Assembly (NCBI GenBank): GCA_017522515.1
Contig: JAFWZH010000242.1
Span: forward strand, 1 to 7,220
Length of the DNA: 7,220 nt
Source: Clostridia bacterium
Lineage (GTDB): Bacteria; Bacillota_A; Clostridia; UBA1212; UBA1255
Direction: 5' to 3'
Of the stretch, positions 5,328 through 7,220 are shown in pieces (position 1 is the first letter of the stretch; each line of letters starts with the position of its first letter). The notes under the pieces were generated by a model. The model did not search any database. It saw only the letters and a program-made list of their open reading frames with translations, and had not been told where the DNA came from. Made by a program: the position numbers and the translations under genes.

Positions 5328-6890
5328 GCAAAGATAAAAAAAGATACAAATTTAAGAAAAGCAATTCTCCAAGCGGCCATCACGGGTCAGTTGATTAGTA
5401 ATGTAGATGGTGCAACTGAAACGGGCAAACAGCTTTTAGACAGAATTATTGAAGAACGCAACGCAAAACTTCTTGCCGATTGGGAAGAAGCAAAAAAGAA
5501 AAACCCAAAAGCCAAAAAGCCTGCTCCAATTGCCGCAAGTGAAATTGCAGAAGATGAAATCCCGTTTGAGATTCCTGAAAGTTGGTGTTGGTGTAGATTG
5601 GGGGAGATTTGTAATGCTCAATTAGGAAAAACTCTTGATAAAAGTAAAAATAAAGGGGATGAAGTTCCTTATCTTTGCAGTATAAATGTAAATTGGGGAC
5701 AAATTGATTTAGAAAAAGTAAAAACCCTAAAACTAGAAGAGTCAGAAAAAACAAAATATCTTCTAAAAAAAGGAGATTTACTAATTTGCGAAGGTGGAGA
5801 TGTTGGTCGTGCGGCAATTTGGGATTTAGAGAAAGAAATGTATTATCAAAATGCATTACATTGTGTTCGGTTTTATTTAAATCTGAATCAAAAATACTTT
5901 TACTATATTTTGGTTCAATATAAAAATCTTGGTATTTTAGATAAAGTTAGTAAAGGAATGACAATAAAACATCTAGTTCAAGGGGCATTGTTAAATCTAA
6001 TTGTTCCCCTTCCACCGCTTGCCGTGCAAAATGCCATTGTTGCAAAACTTGAAGAAGTGCTACCTTTGGTTGATGCTTACGAAAATGCGGTTCTCCAAAA
6101 AGAGGAATTAAAAACCGCTCTTCCAGACAAAGTAAAAAAAGCCATTTTGCAAGAAGCGATACAAGGCAAGCTCACAGAGGATTGGCGAAAAACTGCCACA
6201 ATAGAAGAAACCGGAAGACAACTTTTAGATAGAATTATAGAAGAACGCAACGCAAAACTTCTAGCCCAATGGGAAGAAGCAAAAAAGAAAAACCCAAAAG
6301 CCAAAAAGCCTGCTCCAATTGTGGCAAGTGAAATTGCAGAAGACCAAATCCCGTTTGAAATACCGGAAAGCTGGTGTTGGTGTAGATTGGGGGAGATAAT
6401 TAATTACAAAATGGGTAAAACTCCTCCTAGAGCTGAATCAGAATGGTGGGGAACAAAAGAAGGTACTCCTTGGATTTCAATTGCTGATATGGTTTCTGAT
6501 GGATATATTAATACAACAAAAGAAACTATGTCAAGTAAATCTGTAAAAGAAATTTTCAATAACAATATTTCAAAAGCAGGAACTCTTATTATGAGTTTTA
6601 AACTTACAGTTGGTAGGGTTTCAATTTTAAATATTGATGCTACTCACAATGAAGCTATTATTTCAATATTTCCTTTCATTGAAACTGACAATATTTTGAG
6701 GAATTACTTATTTAAAATATTACCAATAATTTCACAAAATGGAGAAACAAAAGATGCAATTAAGGGAAAAACATTAAATTCATCTAGTATATACAATATG
6801 ATTCTCCCTCTCCCACCACTTGCCGAACAAGAAAAGATTGTAGAAATAATTGAACAAATGTTGCCTTTGTGTGAAAAGTTGGGAGGGTAG
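5325..6890 (+). CDS. hsdS: Type I R-M DNA specificity subunit S, two target-recognition domains
   Basis: HsdS chooses the bipartite DNA target; each target-recognition domain (TRD) reads one half. The 521-residue protein has a repeated layout with a 263-residue period. Half 1: helix RKAILQAAITGQL (11-23), linker repeat 32-94, TRD1 (about 87-230), LPPLAVQNAIVAKLEEVLPL. Half 2: helix KKAILQEAIQGKL (271-283), linker repeat 295-357, TRD2 (about 350-500), LPPLAEQEKIVEIIEQMLPL. The LPPLAEQ followed by a helix is the classic end of an HsdS TRD. The TRDs differ strongly, so the predicted target is asymmetric; the bases cannot be read from sequence. It starts 45 bp after the Fic fragment. The end (CEKLGG) may be shortened by a frameshift at 6885-6887. 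hsdM is close enough to share a transcript, though 4933-4938 offers a separate promoter. Confidence 0.92.
   Translation: MAKIKKDTNLRKAILQAAITGQLISNVDGATETGKQLLDRIIEERNAKLLADWEEAKKKNPKAKKPAPIAASEIAEDEIPFEIPESWCWCRLGEICNAQLGKTLDKSKNKGDEVPYLCSINVNWGQIDLEKVKTLKLEESEKTKYLLKKGDLLICEGGDVGRAAIWDLEKEMYYQNALHCVRFYLNLNQKYFYYILVQYKNLGILDKVSKGMTIKHLVQGALLNLIVPLPPLAVQNAIVAKLEEVLPLVDAYENAVLQKEELKTALPDKVKKAILQEAIQGKLTEDWRKTATIEETGRQLLDRIIEERNAKLLAQWEEAKKKNPKAKKPAPIVASEIAEDQIPFEIPESWCWCRLGEIINYKMGKTPPRAESEWWGTKEGTPWISIADMVSDGYINTTKETMSSKSVKEIFNNNISKAGTLIMSFKLTVGRVSILNIDATHNEAIISIFPFIETDNILRNYLFKILPIISQNGETKDAIKGKTLNSSSIYNMILPLPPLAEQEKIVEIIEQMLPLCEKLGG
5418..5606 (+). repeat. hsdS internal direct repeat, copy 1
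   Basis: This 189-bp segment (residues 32-94) is repeated in frame 789 bp downstream at 6207-6395. By eye I count 17 mismatches, about 91% identity, with a perfect 52-bp run at 5481-5532. It encodes a basic, probably helical linker rich in K, A and P (QLLDRIIEERNAKLL, then KKKNPKAKKPAP) and the shared entry to the TRD (IPESWCWCRLGE). Confidence 0.9.
6207..6395 (+). repeat. hsdS internal direct repeat, copy 2
   Basis: This is the second copy of the 189-bp segment at 5418-5606 (residues 295-357), with the perfect 52-bp run at 6270-6321. It precedes TRD2 just as copy 1 precedes TRD1. Near-identity at the DNA level, including synonymous positions, points to recent duplication or ongoing gene conversion between the halves rather than protein constraint alone. 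Confidence 0.9.
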
Positions 6891-6936
6891 AATAACTTTT
6901 GATGAAAGAATAAGAAAAGCAATTTTAGATATTTAA
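6885..6936 (+). other. Possible frameshifted 3' end of hsdS
   Basis: hsdS stops at TAG 6888-6890, right after GGGAGGG (6881-6887). If the second G run had two G instead of three, the frame would continue for 15 more residues, RITFDERIRKAILDI, to TAA 6934-6936. IRKAIL matches the helices RKAILQAAI and KKAILQEAI that open each half of the same protein. This suggests that a C-terminal helix was lost by a one-base insertion. Some HsdS proteins may end naturally near LCEKL, so the truncation is tentative. Confidence 0.45.
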
Positions 6937-7186
6937 AGAGAATAATATAATCTAAAAGCCTTTTTATAGCTAACTTCTCTATGCTTTAAACTTAAAGTAT
7001 ATTTTATATGAGACTTTTAAACTGAAACCTATAAGAAATTTTGCATATTCTAAATTTATTATATTGATAAAGCAATTTGATATTATATATCTTAATACCT
7101 TGTGTTTTGCTTTTTAAATTAATTTAATTATTCTAAATTCTAAGCAAGATTTTGCTAAAATTACGCCGATTTAATAAGGAAGTTTG
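6937..7186. other. AT-rich region between hsdS and the tgt-like gene, no gene seen
   Basis: About 250 bp of very AT-rich DNA without a credible coding frame or structured RNA. The stretch 6990-7022 resembles 681-712 on the other side of the cassette. No strong terminator hairpin follows hsdS. The right edge of the acquired DNA is probably here, and the promoter of the rightward flanking gene is at its end. Confidence 0.55.
7151..7182 (+). promoter_or_regulatory. Campylobacter-type extended -10 and Shine-Dalgarno for the tgt-like gene
   Basis: TTTGCTAAAAT (7151-7161) matches the Campylobacter sigma-70 extended -10 pattern TTTGnTATAAT except for one base in the hexamer. AAGGAAG (7176-7182) is a strong ribosome binding site four bases before the ATG at 7187. 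Transcription would start near 7168, giving a short leader. The flanking gene therefore seems to have its own promoter independent of the cassette. Confidence 0.65.
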
Positions 7187-7220
7187 ATGGAATTTAAGAT
7201 AGATAAAATAAGCCAAAACG
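7187..7220 (+). CDS. tgt: Probable queuine tRNA-ribosyltransferase, first 11 codons only
   Basis: ATG at 7187 follows a strong Shine-Dalgarno and an extended -10, and the frame MEFKIDKISQN runs off the window. This resembles the N-terminus of epsilonproteobacterial Tgt proteins, which often begin MEF/MDF followed within about 15 residues by an N-A-R-A segment. Tgt exchanges guanine 34 for queuine or preQ1 in tRNAs with GUN anticodons. That a gene starts here is well supported; the name rests on eleven residues and remembered family pattern, so it is tentative. Confidence 0.5.
   Translation, partial: MEFKIDKISQN

Noticed and set aside
5446..5856. 136-codon open frame on the minus strand inside hsdS
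   Set aside because: It lies antisense to a clearly coding region, is rich in F and L as expected for the reverse of K/E-rich sequence, and shows no domain or ribosome site.
5418..6395. hsdS repeats as a CRISPR array or transposon ends
   Set aside because: There are only two long copies, both in frame within one coding sequence; this is the normal two-half architecture of HsdS.
6940..6990. Possible terminator after hsdS
   Set aside because: Only short complementary stretches (AAAGC with GCTTT) with a loop of more than 20 bases are present, and no GC-rich stem precedes the T-run.

Overview
The window looks like a low-GC Campylobacterota chromosome, most likely a Campylobacter. A type I restriction-modification (R-M) cassette sits between two chromosomal genes. 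The left flank (1-549, minus strand) is the N-terminal 183 codons of a protein resembling the epsilonproteobacterial COG3400/TrkA-N-like family. The right flank (from 7187, plus strand) is a gene start, MEFKIDKISQN, that fits queuine tRNA-ribosyltransferase (tgt). It lies behind a Campylobacter-style promoter (TTTGCTAAAAT) and a good Shine-Dalgarno. The flanks point away from each other, so the cassette fills a divergent intergenic region and breaks neither gene.

The cassette (about 820-6936, plus strand) is ordered hsdR - hsdM - Fic C-terminal fragment - hsdS. hsdR is split by one extra T in a T7 run at 1206-1212. The first 117 codons carry the whole visible PD-(D/E)xK nuclease core. The remaining 715 codons, in another frame, carry the SF2 translocase and C-terminal domain. 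hsdM (496 aa) is intact, with a good SAM-binding motif and NPPY catalytic motif. hsdS (521 aa, TTG start) has two target-recognition domains, each preceded by a near-identical 189-bp segment. Its last helix may have been cut off by an extra G at 6885-6887. As written, the locus would be expected to methylate DNA but not to make a normal restriction subunit: either a decayed system or a reversible 'restriction off, methylation on' state.

The least ordinary part is 4865-5280, between hsdM and hsdS. It holds five copies of a half-site like ATTTTGGkAyA. Four of them form two inverted repeats with identical geometry (26 bp from first G to last C, 41 bp apart), and a perfect TATAAT lies in the second. 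Immediately downstream is an open frame matching only the C-terminal winged helix of a Fic protein, with no Fic catalytic domain. Together these suggest an autoregulated promoter driving a leftover Fic DNA-binding domain and hsdS separately from hsdRM. That is an inference from sequence layout only.

Base and codon use in the cassette (ATT, CTT, GGA, several CGN arginine codons) looks different from the left flank (more ATA and GGG), which supports acquisition by horizontal transfer. The two gaps (550-860 and 6937-7186) are very AT-rich and show promoters but no further genes or RNAs that I can support.
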